64,000 bases of DNA from an uncultured bacterium (GTDB lineage: Bacteria > Hydrogenedentota > Hydrogenedentia > Hydrogenedentales > CAILVY01). The position numbers and the translations under genes were made by a program. The notes under the pieces are model-generated. The model was not told the origin of the DNA, did not search any database, and saw only the letters and a program-made list of their open reading frames with translations. Of this stretch, positions 37,071 to 45,625 are shown one piece after another. Each line of letters begins with the position of its first letter. Position 1 is the first letter of the stretch. The DNA lies in the NCBI GenBank assembly GCA_937951485.1, contig CALEDJ010000025.1:29346-93345 (forward strand). The letters are read 5' to 3'.

Positions 37071-37190
37071 TTTTGGAGTCCAGGCTTCAGCCTGTCGGGG
37101 AACGAAGCAACCTCTTGGGTTTTCCCAATCCCTTGCACGCTAAAGCATGTACTCCAAACTTCGTCCAGTTCTGGAGTCCAGGCGTAAACC
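37071..37190. repeat. hairpin repeat block, right flank of the sugar ABC operon
   Basis: 37071-37166 repeats the block at 33315-33409 in the same orientation: GGAGTCCAGGCTTCAGCCTGTCGGGG, then GAAGCAA, then CACGCTAAAGCATG, then TACTCCAAACTT. A further partial copy GGAGTCCAGGCGTAAACCTG ends near 37190. The remaining 70 bp before threonine synthase hold nothing recognisable. Confidence 0.8.
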
Positions 37191-37262
37191 TGCTGCAATG
37201 CAGCGAGATACCCACCGCAAGTTCAGTGGTCTCCTTTATCCTCTTCACGCATCTGTGCGACA

Positions 37263-38531
37263 ATGCGTCGCATGAGAACCAGAATCAAAACTCCGGCCTT
37301 CGATTGGATTTGCCACGGATGCGCCAAACAATCCCCGCTGTCGGAGGAACATACGTGCCCTGAGTGTGGAGAGCCACGCGCCTTGTACGCGCTGGCCGAG
37401 CCATCGGCGCGGTTGATGTGCCGCACACCTGCATCGCTCTGGCACTACGCGCCGTTGCTGCCGGTTTCGCAGCGCCGCTGCCGCATAACGTTGGGTGAAG
37501 GCGCGACGCCGCTTGTGGCGGCGCCGCGTCTGGCAAAAATCTTCTGTCTTGGGGAACTGCAAATCAAAAATGAAGGGGCCAACCCCACAGGTTCCTTCAA
37601 AGACCGTCAGGTTTCCGTGGGCATTTCGCACGCCAGGGAACTGGGTGCGAGAACCGTGGCGGCGGTGTCATCGGGCAATGTCGCAACGGCGACGGCCGCC
37701 TATGCGGCCCACGCCGGAATGCGCGCCGTGGTGTTCATGCACGCCCACGCGGGCGCGGGCAAGATCACTCAGGCGATAATGTATGGCGCGACGGTTATCC
37801 GGGTGGACTCGGACGCGCCTAGCGCGGTGTTTCGACTATGCATGGACGCCTGCGCCATATACGGCTGGGCGCACCTCTCCACCGCGGGCATGTATGAACC
37901 TTACAATGTGGAAGGCGCGAAAACCATCGCCTATGAGTTGTTTCAGCAATATAAGGGCGATTTGCCGGACTGGGTCGTCATGCCCGTGGGCGGCGGCGGA
38001 TTGCTGGGCGGCGTCTGGCGCGGCTTCACTGACCTGCAACGACTCGGCCTTATTGACCGTTCTCCACGTCTGGTCGGGGTGCAGGCTGCGGGGTGCGCTC
38101 CGCTGGTGAAGGCGCTCAAGGAGGCAAAGGACTATCTGGATACCCTCAAAGACCCCTGGCCGAATCCGAAGACCATTGCCGGTGGCATCGCGGACGACAT
38201 ACTCTTCGACGGGCACACCGCGCTGCCCGCCATTCGCTGCACCGGCGGCGCGGCCTTCGCCGTACCCGATGAGGCCACCTGCGCCGCGCAAAAGATGCTT
38301 GCGGAGGAGGAGGGATTGTTGTGTGAGTTGACCAGCGCTGTTGTGTTCGCTGCGTTGGAGAAAATGGTTGACCGTATCGCCGGTGAACGGGTGTGTTGTA
38401 TCATGACCGGCAGCGGGTTTAAAGAATTGGCGCAGATGATGGAAAATGCGCCGATGCCGCCGGTAATTCCACCGGATATCAACGCGCTGGCGAATATGCC
38501 GGCGACAATGGGGGAGCGCAACAGCCTGTGA
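37263..38531 (+). CDS. thrC: threonine synthase-like PLP enzyme with N-terminal zinc ribbon
   Basis: 422 residues. An N-terminal zinc ribbon (Cys17, Cys20, Cys32, Cys35: CHGC and CPECG) precedes a fold-type II PLP domain with Lys113 in NPTGSFKDR, SSGNVATATAAYAAHAG and the phosphate-binding loop PVGGGGLLGG. Threonine synthase converts O-phosphohomoserine to threonine in the cytoplasm. The zinc ribbon is common in bacterial paralogues of this family, so a close relative such as a cysteate- or diaminopropionate-type lyase cannot be excluded. The ATG at 37263, or the ATG at 37272, lacks a clear ribosome binding site. Its stop overlaps the GTG start of the next gene by 4 nt. Confidence 0.8.
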   Translation: MRRMRTRIKTPAFDWICHGCAKQSPLSEEHTCPECGEPRALYALAEPSARLMCRTPASLWHYAPLLPVSQRRCRITLGEGATPLVAAPRLAKIFCLGELQIKNEGANPTGSFKDRQVSVGISHARELGARTVAAVSSGNVATATAAYAAHAGMRAVVFMHAHAGAGKITQAIMYGATVIRVDSDAPSAVFRLCMDACAIYGWAHLSTAGMYEPYNVEGAKTIAYELFQQYKGDLPDWVVMPVGGGGLLGGVWRGFTDLQRLGLIDRSPRLVGVQAAGCAPLVKALKEAKDYLDTLKDPWPNPKTIAGGIADDILFDGHTALPAIRCTGGAAFAVPDEATCAAQKMLAEEEGLLCELTSAVVFAALEKMVDRIAGERVCCIMTGSGFKELAQMMENAPMPPVIPPDINALANMPATMGERNSL

Positions 38532-39520
38532 GCGCGCGGATGTTGCTTTTTGCGTTGGTCATTCTGACCGGATGCGGGTCGCGGGAAACCGTTGTGATAT
38601 ACAGTCCGCATGGAGCAGCGATGCTCAGTGACTATAAGCGGCTTTTTGAGTCTGCCCATCCCGGCGTGAACGTGCGGTGGGTCAACATGGATTCAGAAGA
38701 GACATTCAACCGGATTTCCTCGGAGCGGGCCGCCCCTGTCGCTGATGTGTGGTGGGGCGGCCCAGTCGCTGTGTTTCAGCGGGCCGCCGGCGAAGGATTG
38801 CTTGAGACCTATCGGCCCTCATGGGCGGCTCAGGTTCCGGATGCATACAGGGACCCGGACTGGCGTTGGCACGCGACTTTTCTCTCGCCCATGGCGATTG
38901 TGTTCAACATGCGGAAGTGGAGTTCCGCCGATGTTCCGCAAACCTGGGATGAATTGCTCCAACCCAAATGGTCGGGTCGTATTGTGCTCTGCAATCCGGC
39001 CTCTTCAGAGGTCATGCGCCTGTTCCTCTGTGCGATGATCCTGCGTGCGCCCAGCGAGAAAGCCGGTTTCGCCTGGCTGAAAGCGCTGCATGCCGCTACG
39101 CGCGACTATCCTGAAAACCCGGCATTTCTCTTCGATCTTCTGAGCAGACGGGCAGACCTCATCAGTGTGTGGTTGCAGTCGGATGTCATGATCCAGCGCG
39201 AACGTAACGGGTTTCCATTGGATTGTATTGTGCCGCCGGACACCCCGGTGTTCTCCGAGGGGATTGCCATTGTTGCAAATGCTCCCCACCGGAACGTCGC
39301 CGAAAAGTTTTACGAATTCGTCACGAGTGAACACACCCTCGCCCACCAGGCGCATATATATTCCAAGCGTCCCGCAAGAACGGATATAGACTTGGCGCTG
39401 CTTCCGGAATGGATGCGTGAGTCTTCCCTGGTCCCCATGAACATGGAGGAAAAGGCGTTGGAGGCCAAGGGGCGGGAATGGTATGCCCGGTGGGAATGGG
39501 ATGTCTATCAGGCAAGATGA
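38528..39520 (+). CDS. extracellular solute-binding lipoprotein (iron/AfuA-like), no cognate permease nearby
   Basis: 330 residues. A GTG start at 38528 (GGGGAG about 11 nt upstream) overlaps the threonine synthase stop. The lipobox LTGC gives Cys16. The fold is that of family 8/Fbp-like binding proteins: TVVIYSPHGAAMLSDYKRLFE, then VADVWWGGPVAVFQRAAGEGL, MAIVFNMRKW, PQTWDELLQPKWSGRIVL and VFSEGIAIV. Relatives bind ferric iron, polyamines or phosphonates. No permease or ATPase genes are nearby, so it may work with components elsewhere or act as a sensor subunit. The reason for coupling to threonine synthase is unclear. Confidence 0.8.
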   Translation: MSARMLLFALVILTGCGSRETVVIYSPHGAAMLSDYKRLFESAHPGVNVRWVNMDSEETFNRISSERAAPVADVWWGGPVAVFQRAAGEGLLETYRPSWAAQVPDAYRDPDWRWHATFLSPMAIVFNMRKWSSADVPQTWDELLQPKWSGRIVLCNPASSEVMRLFLCAMILRAPSEKAGFAWLKALHAATRDYPENPAFLFDLLSRRADLISVWLQSDVMIQRERNGFPLDCIVPPDTPVFSEGIAIVANAPHRNVAEKFYEFVTSEHTLAHQAHIYSKRPARTDIDLALLPEWMRESSLVPMNMEEKALEAKGREWYARWEWDVYQAR

Positions 39521-39776
39521 ACGGCGTCCGCCTGGAAGAACCTCCTCCGCGTTGCTTTGAAGAGGAAGGGGAGGATGTTTTCCCGCGGCATTTGTGAGGA
39601 AAATGTCATGTGCCGCATCATCGGAACGCAGGCGTGAAAAGGAATAATCAGCAATTTCAATGCGGTTTCTTTCATGGATGCTTTTTTGTGTCCTGTTGTT
39701 GTGCCTGCGGTGCCTGCGGCCGTAAAATAAATATTGTGTGCTGCAGGCTGTCATCACAAGGGAATCGAGGGTGTCA

Positions 39777-40892
39777 GTGTCATCAAGGCGCCGAAACAAA
39801 GCGGTTGATCGTGTTGCGCTGTTCGCAAAGAAAGGATACCAGGTCGCTCACATCGTGGTGAGCCGGGCTTTACGTCTTCCCCCCCGCTATCTGCCCATCG
39901 TCCTGCTTTTCATCACCTTCCGCTGCAATCTCCGCTGTAAAATGTGCGGCGTTTGTGAACACATACTTGCGGGGGAAAGAGCGCAGGAACTGTCCACGGA
40001 GGAATGGAAGACGGTTATTGATTCGACCGCGTTGCTGGGAACGATGATTGTCTCCATCTCGGGCGGGGAACCACTTCTGCGTCCCGACCTTTATGAAATC
40101 ATCCGTTATATTCGCGACAAGGACATCGCTGTGCATCTTTGCACCAATGGCGTGCTGCTTGACGCGCGGCGGGTCGCCGGACTCAGGGAGTCCGGTGTGA
40201 ACACCGTATCCGTGTCTATCGAAAATGTTGACCGCGAAGTGCACGAAGCATTGCGTGGGGGGAATACCTTCGATCCCGCCATCGAAGGGATTCGTCGCCT
40301 TCGGCGTGACGCGCCTGAAATCCGCGTGGGCATCAACTGCGTATTTACGACCCGAAATTTCCGCAACATGGCCGCATTGATTCCCTTTGCGGAGGAACTG
40401 GGGGTTCATCAGGTGAAGTTCGCCCCCATACACACCAACCTGCTCCATAAACGCAAGCATCTCGAACAGTATTCCGACTTGATTTTCAGAGAAGAAGATC
40501 TGCCCGAACTGGACCGCGAAATGAAAGCCGTGATGCGCGCCGCCGCCCAAAGCAAAGTGCAAACCACTTCTTCGATGTTCCTGGCCGGCGCTTCCAGCCT
40601 GTATCGTCAGCCCCGCCGTTTCACCTGCTATGCCGGCTATATCACATGCGCAATAAACCCCGACGGCAATGTGGCGCCCTGTTGTGATATGGACGGATCG
40701 GTTTCGGTGCGGGAGAGGCCGCTGGACATTGTCTGGCGCAGCCCGGAATTCCACGGCCTGCGAAAACAGGTGCACCGCTGCAACAGTGCCTGCTGGGACA
40801 CCACCAACACCGAACTCAGCCTGAGGCTCAGACCTGATGCGCTCCTTCGGGAATTGCGTCAAACATGGCGCGACGTTGGTTTTTATTTCTGA
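39777..40892 (+). CDS. radical SAM/SPASM-domain protein
   Basis: About 371 residues from a GTG at 39777; in-frame GTGs at 39771 and 39738 are alternatives, with GAGG just upstream of 39777. The radical SAM [4Fe-4S] motif is CNLRCKMC (Cys50, Cys54, Cys57), followed by SISGGEPLLRPDLYE. The C-terminal SPASM-like region has CYAGYITCAINPDGNVAPCC and CNSACW, which bind auxiliary clusters. Members modify peptides or sugars or act as coenzyme-maturation enzymes. I see no precursor peptide next to it. Upstream, about 39689-39720, 9-nt-spaced TGTCCTGTT-type repeats occur. The frame was chosen because the family N-terminus begins close to VDRVALFAKK. Confidence 0.78.
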   Translation: MSSRRRNKAVDRVALFAKKGYQVAHIVVSRALRLPPRYLPIVLLFITFRCNLRCKMCGVCEHILAGERAQELSTEEWKTVIDSTALLGTMIVSISGGEPLLRPDLYEIIRYIRDKDIAVHLCTNGVLLDARRVAGLRESGVNTVSVSIENVDREVHEALRGGNTFDPAIEGIRRLRRDAPEIRVGINCVFTTRNFRNMAALIPFAEELGVHQVKFAPIHTNLLHKRKHLEQYSDLIFREEDLPELDREMKAVMRAAAQSKVQTTSSMFLAGASSLYRQPRRFTCYAGYITCAINPDGNVAPCCDMDGSVSVRERPLDIVWRSPEFHGLRKQVHRCNSACWDTTNTELSLRLRPDALLRELRQTWRDVGFYF

Positions 40893-41063
40893 CGCAATGG
40901 GACATAAGAAGCACATTTTGCAGGCGGATTATGGTGAATATGCCCGTCGAATCAGAACCAGAAGCCGCTTCTCAGGGCGCCTCCGGAAACAGCCTTCGAG
41001 CGGCGCACAGGCTGGAAGTGCGCCCTCCAGTACCATAACCTTTTGCGGACCTCTGCAACCGAG

Positions 41064-41159
41064 GCATTTGCGAAATGGACCGTTTCTGGGCATGGGAGCA
41101 TGAAGTATCCGGGGTTTTTTGGATAGAATTCAGGTCCGGAACCGCCATTTCGCAAATGT
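41064..41159. repeat. GCATTTGCGAAATGG inverted-terminus element, copy 2
   Basis: Arms GCATTTGCGAAATGG (41064-41078) and CCATTTCGCAAATGT (41145-41159) match at 14 of 15 positions. The interior, read on the minus strand, aligns along its length with copy 3 at 51551-51649. Just upstream, 41012-41030 holds a CTGGAAGTGCGCCCTCCAG hairpin. The 390-bp gap 40893-41282 contains nothing else recognisable besides the ribosome binding site of the next gene. Confidence 0.8.
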
Positions 41160-41282
41160 CTCACCACAACAGGCGTCTCCGGAAGGGGCATCTCGCTGAT
41201 ATTCACTTATCACAAGCGCCCGATGCGGGTATAATCACGTGCCGGTGGATTCGTCCCGCGGGAGAAGAAAGGAGGATGTTCG

Positions 41283-43223
41283 ATGGGAAACAGTGGCCTG
41301 CCGGTTTTCATCGTTGTGACGACACTGGCGTTTTCGTGTGATACCCACGCCGCAATGCGCGCCGTCGCAACTCAATCCGTTGGCGGGTGGCGCATCGAAA
41401 TTCGTGATGGGGAACGAATGGTCTTCAGTGGAATTCAGGACGGGGCTTCATTGCTGGCTACGCTGGCAACCGCGAGCGGCGGTGTCGTTCATCCGGTCTT
41501 TTTTCAGGATGCACGTGAAACAGAGGAGATGGTGCGCGTTTCGGGCGGGAAGGCCGGTCCGTTGGAGGTCGAGGAGACATATCGCATGAGCAGCGCCAAT
41601 CTCATTGAAAGGACCGTAACGGTGCGTGCGCTTGCGGACACACGATATTTTCTGGATTTTGGATGGAAAGTTGGTGTGGCCGGTGATTTCTATTCATTTA
41701 CCGGTCAAGAGAAAAATCCGGCACATTACAGCCCGGGATGTTCGGGTCCGGAATTCGGCGGCGGGGCGCTGCAGACCTTTCCGTTTCTTGGATGTCTGCA
41801 TGCAGACACCGTCTACGGGCTTATAGGCGATACTCCGGGACATTGGGAAAACAGGTCATTCATGGGCTTCGATCCGGAAAACCGCCGATTCACACTCACG
41901 AACGGAGACGGGTCACCGCGCCGGGTCATCGCTATTCCGCGTGATGTTGATGCGACTTCGGTGTACCGGGCGGTATTCGACGGTTGGCAGCGAATCGAAG
42001 CGGGAGAGACGCAGACGTGGACCACGTGGATGTTTTCGTCGCCCGCCAAGTCCCTCTACGATATTCAACTTGCGGCTCATCTTGCACTCGCAAACGCAAA
42101 GGGTTTCAATCAGTCCGGGCTCGAGGCAATCCTGCGCAATACCTCCTATTTGCTGCTGCGAAGAAACCTGTTGCGCCCTGAGAGTGACTATATCTTTATT
42201 TCCGGGGTGGGTTACGGCTGGAAACAATGGGTGACGGATGGATTTTACATGAGCCGGGGACTGAATGACCCGGAATACGACGCATCCGCCCATGCCGCCG
42301 TGTTCTACGAGCGCATTCATTACGAGGATAATGCACAGTATTACCTGATTTGGTCCGTGCTCGTAAAACGCGCGGGCGGCGATATTGACATGCGCACCGT
42401 CCAGAGGGCGTACCATTTCATCCGGCAGCACGAAGTGGATGGTCTTTTCATACCCCCTCGACTCAAACCGGATACGACCTCCTTCAAAACGTATCACGAC
42501 CTGCTGCCCTATGATGACGATGACGCTCCCTCCTCAAACCAGGGTTTTCATTGCGGCGCGTTGATGGCGGCCCGAGAATTGGGATTCCCGGTTGCACAAG
42601 AAGATATTGAAAAGGCCAGGCAGGGCTACCGGCGAATGTTTAATCCAGACGGCGGATATATGGCTACAAGCCTGAAACAGCGGGAACACATCGGCCAGGA
42701 TGCTCTCTATGGCGAAGTGCTGACCTATGCGGTGTTTGGCGAAACGTTGCTTCCCGATGAAATGGTGAAAACCCACATTGAGACCACCATGAGGATTCAA
42801 TCCCCCTACGGCATGCGGGTCATTTCAAAAGCGAACGGCGATTTGCTGGAAGGACACAGCGGTGTCTATGTTTTCGGCGGATCCTGGTTTCTCAACGATG
42901 CGTGCGTTTACCTTGACGGACTCATTCACGGCATGGACGCGGATTGGATTGACGAAAAACTTCTCTGGCGATTGGAAAAGGAATTGGCTTTCATGCCGGC
43001 TTTTCACGAATCCATCAGTACGGTTGACGGTCATCCCCATGGGCACCACCTTTACTCATGGAACTCTGGTTTCTGGTGGCTGCGGCGGGAAGTCCGGAAA
43101 CGGCTGGGGATGGAAGGTCCCGATCTCTTGGCGGCAGCGTTGGATGACCGGCTGGGCGTCGTCCACCGGGAGAATTTGCTGGTTCTGGAACCGGACCGTG
43201 CGCTCCTCAGGCCTGAAAAATGA
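41283..43223 (+). CDS. secreted (alpha/alpha)6-type putative glycosidase, family unknown
   Basis: 646 residues with a signal peptide (MGNSGLPVFIVVTTLAFSCDTHA). A beta-rich N-terminal domain of about 260 residues (GWRIEIRDGERMVFSG... WTTWMFSSPA) is followed by a helical region with repeated hairpins: YGWKQWVTDGFYMSRGL, NQGFHCGALMAARELG, GYMATSLKQREHIGQDALYGEV and the C-terminal LYSWNSGFWWLRREV. This layout is that of six-hairpin glycosidases (GH15/GH63/GH78-like), but I cannot assign a family. Candidate catalytic acids include the Asp/Glu residues in YGWKQWVTDGF and QDALYGEV. GGAGG is 8 nt before the ATG at 41283. It is monocistronic. Confidence 0.6.
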   Translation: MGNSGLPVFIVVTTLAFSCDTHAAMRAVATQSVGGWRIEIRDGERMVFSGIQDGASLLATLATASGGVVHPVFFQDARETEEMVRVSGGKAGPLEVEETYRMSSANLIERTVTVRALADTRYFLDFGWKVGVAGDFYSFTGQEKNPAHYSPGCSGPEFGGGALQTFPFLGCLHADTVYGLIGDTPGHWENRSFMGFDPENRRFTLTNGDGSPRRVIAIPRDVDATSVYRAVFDGWQRIEAGETQTWTTWMFSSPAKSLYDIQLAAHLALANAKGFNQSGLEAILRNTSYLLLRRNLLRPESDYIFISGVGYGWKQWVTDGFYMSRGLNDPEYDASAHAAVFYERIHYEDNAQYYLIWSVLVKRAGGDIDMRTVQRAYHFIRQHEVDGLFIPPRLKPDTTSFKTYHDLLPYDDDDAPSSNQGFHCGALMAARELGFPVAQEDIEKARQGYRRMFNPDGGYMATSLKQREHIGQDALYGEVLTYAVFGETLLPDEMVKTHIETTMRIQSPYGMRVISKANGDLLEGHSGVYVFGGSWFLNDACVYLDGLIHGMDADWIDEKLLWRLEKELAFMPAFHESISTVDGHPHGHHLYSWNSGFWWLRREVRKRLGMEGPDLLAAALDDRLGVVHRENLLVLEPDRALLRPEK

Positions 43224-43542
43224 ACAAAAACGTTTTATTCCATCTGCTTGTGCAGGCGTGGCACCCTCACGTACCAGATTGATTTTGCAAATCCCGCCGG
43301 AGAAGCCCAGGGGCACGCAATACGCAGACGCCTTGGCCTGCCGCCTCGCTGTCAAATGCAACCCAATACAAACAAGTGAACCTGTGTTGTCCAAAACAGA
43401 TTATCAAGAAGATGAAAGACCATGCTCAAAACCCTTGGAAAATCCTGTTGAATCAAGATGATGTGGCGGGCTTGTTCCATACGCAAACCTATGGGATTCC
43501 TGAGGCATCATTGACACGTGTGCCAAGGTGTCCTGTTTTGTT

Positions 43543-43763
43543 CCCCCTCACCCCACCCCTCTCCCAGAGGGAGAGGGTGTATATGGCGTCACCTGCGGCA
43601 TGCTGTTGCGCCCTCTCCCAGCGGGAGAGAGGGTGTTTGCCGCGTCACCTGCGGCATGCTGTTGCGCCCTCTCCCAGCGGGAGAGAGGGTGTTTGCCGCG
43701 CAACCTGCGGCATGCTGTTGCGCCCTCTCCCTCTCCCTTCGGGAGAGGGGTGGGGTGAGGGGG
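43543..43763. repeat. 23-bp perfect inverted repeat enclosing three 56-bp tandem units
   Basis: The outer arms (43543-43565 and 43741-43763) are exact complements rich in CCCCTCACCCC / GGGGTGAGGGG. Between them, a 56-bp unit starting GCGTCACCTGCGGCATGCTG repeats at 43586, 43642 and 43698. The first two are identical over the full unit; the third diverges after GCGCCCTCTCCC. Each unit carries its own CTCTCCCagcGGGAGAG hairpin. Confidence 0.85.
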
Positions 43764-44312
43764 AAGGCCAATATGATCATAGGCTATGCTCAACGCGAAG
43801 AATATTTTGGACAGCACTGCAAGTGAACCATGATTGCGCAAAAACGGCATTGCCATTCCGGCCATGGAACTGTATTGCCGCTCACCCGCAGCAAACCAAT
43901 ACGCTGTCCTCTCTGTCTCTGATGTCCCTGGTGTCCTTGTTGTTCCTGATGTCCTTCTCGGGTTCTGTTCCGCTTCCCACACCCTGGAAAACCGCAAAAC
44001 AGCAAAATATCCCTTCTCCTGCGAAGCGCCGTCGAAGACAATGGAGCAATCCGCAATGACATGGATGGTGTTTTGGGCAAAGCACATGGCCAATGTTGGC
44101 GGTTTCGTTCGTCTGCGACAGGGCGGCTACAACAGTCTTCAATTAGATTTCTCTCGTCAATACCATTACACTATGCGGCAACCCGCCCGCATAACCGCCG
44201 CCGGTGCGCCGTGACGAACATGTGGGCGGGCGCATAACGCCATGATGGGCAGGGACACACAATAATCCGCGCCAGACGGCGCGGCGATGGAAATGAAGGA
44301 AAAAGCGTTCCC
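43764..44312. other. non-coding gap with a 9-nt-period tract
   Basis: About 550 bp before aspartate kinase. A tract at 43909-43962 has units CTGTCCTCT, CTGTCTCTG, ATGTCCCTG, GTGTCCTTG, TTGTTCCTG and ATGTCCTTC, in an exact 9-nt register. I see no conserved coding frame; the short open frames here are repeat-derived. The 320 bp before the tandem block (43224-43542) likewise show nothing recognisable. Confidence 0.6.
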
Positions 44313-45623
44313 ATGAGCGGCATCACCTGCAAATTCGGAGGCACCTCGCTGGCCGATGCGGCCAGTGTGCGACAGGTTGTCAATATCATTCAGGCCGACC
44401 CTGACCGAAGGTTTATCGTTCCGTCCGCCCCGGGCAAACGCCACCCGCAGGACAAGAAAATCACTGACTTGCTTTATGCATGGCACAACATCGCCCAACA
44501 GGATTTGGACGCATCGGAGCCGGCGGATATCATTGCCGATCGTTTCCTGGAATTGGCACGCGAACTGGGCGTCGCATTTGATATTCAAAAACATCTTGAC
44601 GCCATCGGCGCACAGGTGAAGCGTCACAAAACCCCTGATTACATGGCTTCGCGCGGGGAATATCTGAACGGCCTGTTGCTGGCCGAAGTGTTGGGCGCGA
44701 CGTTTGTGGACCCCGCGGACTGCATCAGATTTAAGGAAACCGGGGAACTGGACCCGGAATCCTACGGCCTTCTTGGCGAACGACTGAAAGGCGGGGGACT
44801 GTTCGTAGTGCCAGGATTCTACGGCGCTATGCCGAATGGCGAAATCAAAACCTTTTCCCGGGGCGGCAGCGATGTCAGCGGCGCCATTGTCGCCCGCGCC
44901 ACCCATTCGCGTATCTATGAAAACTGGACAGATGTTTCCGGCTTCCGCATGGCGGACCCGCGCATTGTGCCCGATGCCCGGCGCATTGAAGAAATCACCT
45001 ACCGGGAACTGCGCGAATTGTCTTATATGGGAGCAACTGTTCTGCACGATGAGGCCATCTATCCCGTGCGCGAGCCGAAAATTCCCATTCACATCCGCAA
45101 TACGAAAGCGCCGGATGAACCGGGCACGATGATCGTCGCGGAGCGAGTGAGCGTCAAGCCGGTGGTCGGCATTGCGGGGCGCGCCGGTTTCTCCATGATC
45201 AACATTGAAAAGGCATTGATGAACAAGGAACGGGGCTTCGGGCGTCGCGCCCTTATGGTGTTGGAGGAATTCGGCGTTGGTTGGGAACACATGCCCACCG
45301 GCATTGACACCATGTCCATCATCATTCGCGATGAAGAGTTCAATGGAAAAGGACCCTTGATTGTCAAGGCGATCGAGGAACGATGCAAACCCGACGAGAT
45401 TAACCTGGTCACCGGACTTGCCATGATTGCAACGGTGGGGCAGGGCATGAACCATCATATCGGCATCGCTGCGCGCCTCTGTGGCGCGATGGCCGAGGCC
45501 AGAGTCAATATCCGCGTGATTGATCAAGGTTCTTCAGAAATGAATATCATTGTCGGCGTAGAGGAGGCAGACCTGGAAAAAGCGGTGCGCGCCATTTATT
45601 ACGCCTTTGCATGGTGGGAGTGA
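44313..45623 (+). CDS. lysC: aspartate kinase
   Basis: 436 residues, full length for a monofunctional aspartokinase. The amino acid kinase domain starts with CKFGGTSLADAASV and has FIVPSAPGKR, the catalytic region IKTFSRGGSDVSGA, and the DPRIVPDARRIEEI and LSYMGATVLHDEA segments. Two ACT domains follow (GRAGFSMINIEKALM and RVIDQGSSEMNIIVGV), which bind feedback amino acids. It phosphorylates aspartate, the first step to lysine, threonine and methionine. AAGGAA precedes the ATG at 44313. It is the first gene of a six-gene unit; the pyruvate kinase start is 3 nt after its stop. Which amino acid inhibits it cannot be read. Confidence 0.93.
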   Translation: MSGITCKFGGTSLADAASVRQVVNIIQADPDRRFIVPSAPGKRHPQDKKITDLLYAWHNIAQQDLDASEPADIIADRFLELARELGVAFDIQKHLDAIGAQVKRHKTPDYMASRGEYLNGLLLAEVLGATFVDPADCIRFKETGELDPESYGLLGERLKGGGLFVVPGFYGAMPNGEIKTFSRGGSDVSGAIVARATHSRIYENWTDVSGFRMADPRIVPDARRIEEITYRELRELSYMGATVLHDEAIYPVREPKIPIHIRNTKAPDEPGTMIVAERVSVKPVVGIAGRAGFSMINIEKALMNKERGFGRRALMVLEEFGVGWEHMPTGIDTMSIIIRDEEFNGKGPLIVKAIEERCKPDEINLVTGLAMIATVGQGMNHHIGIAARLCGAMAEARVNIRVIDQGSSEMNIIVGVEEADLEKAVRAIYYAFAWWE

Positions 45624-45625
45624 AC

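Noticed and set aside
43543-43763. CRISPR-like array
   Set aside because: The 56-bp units are contiguous tandem copies without unique spacers, and no cas genes are present.
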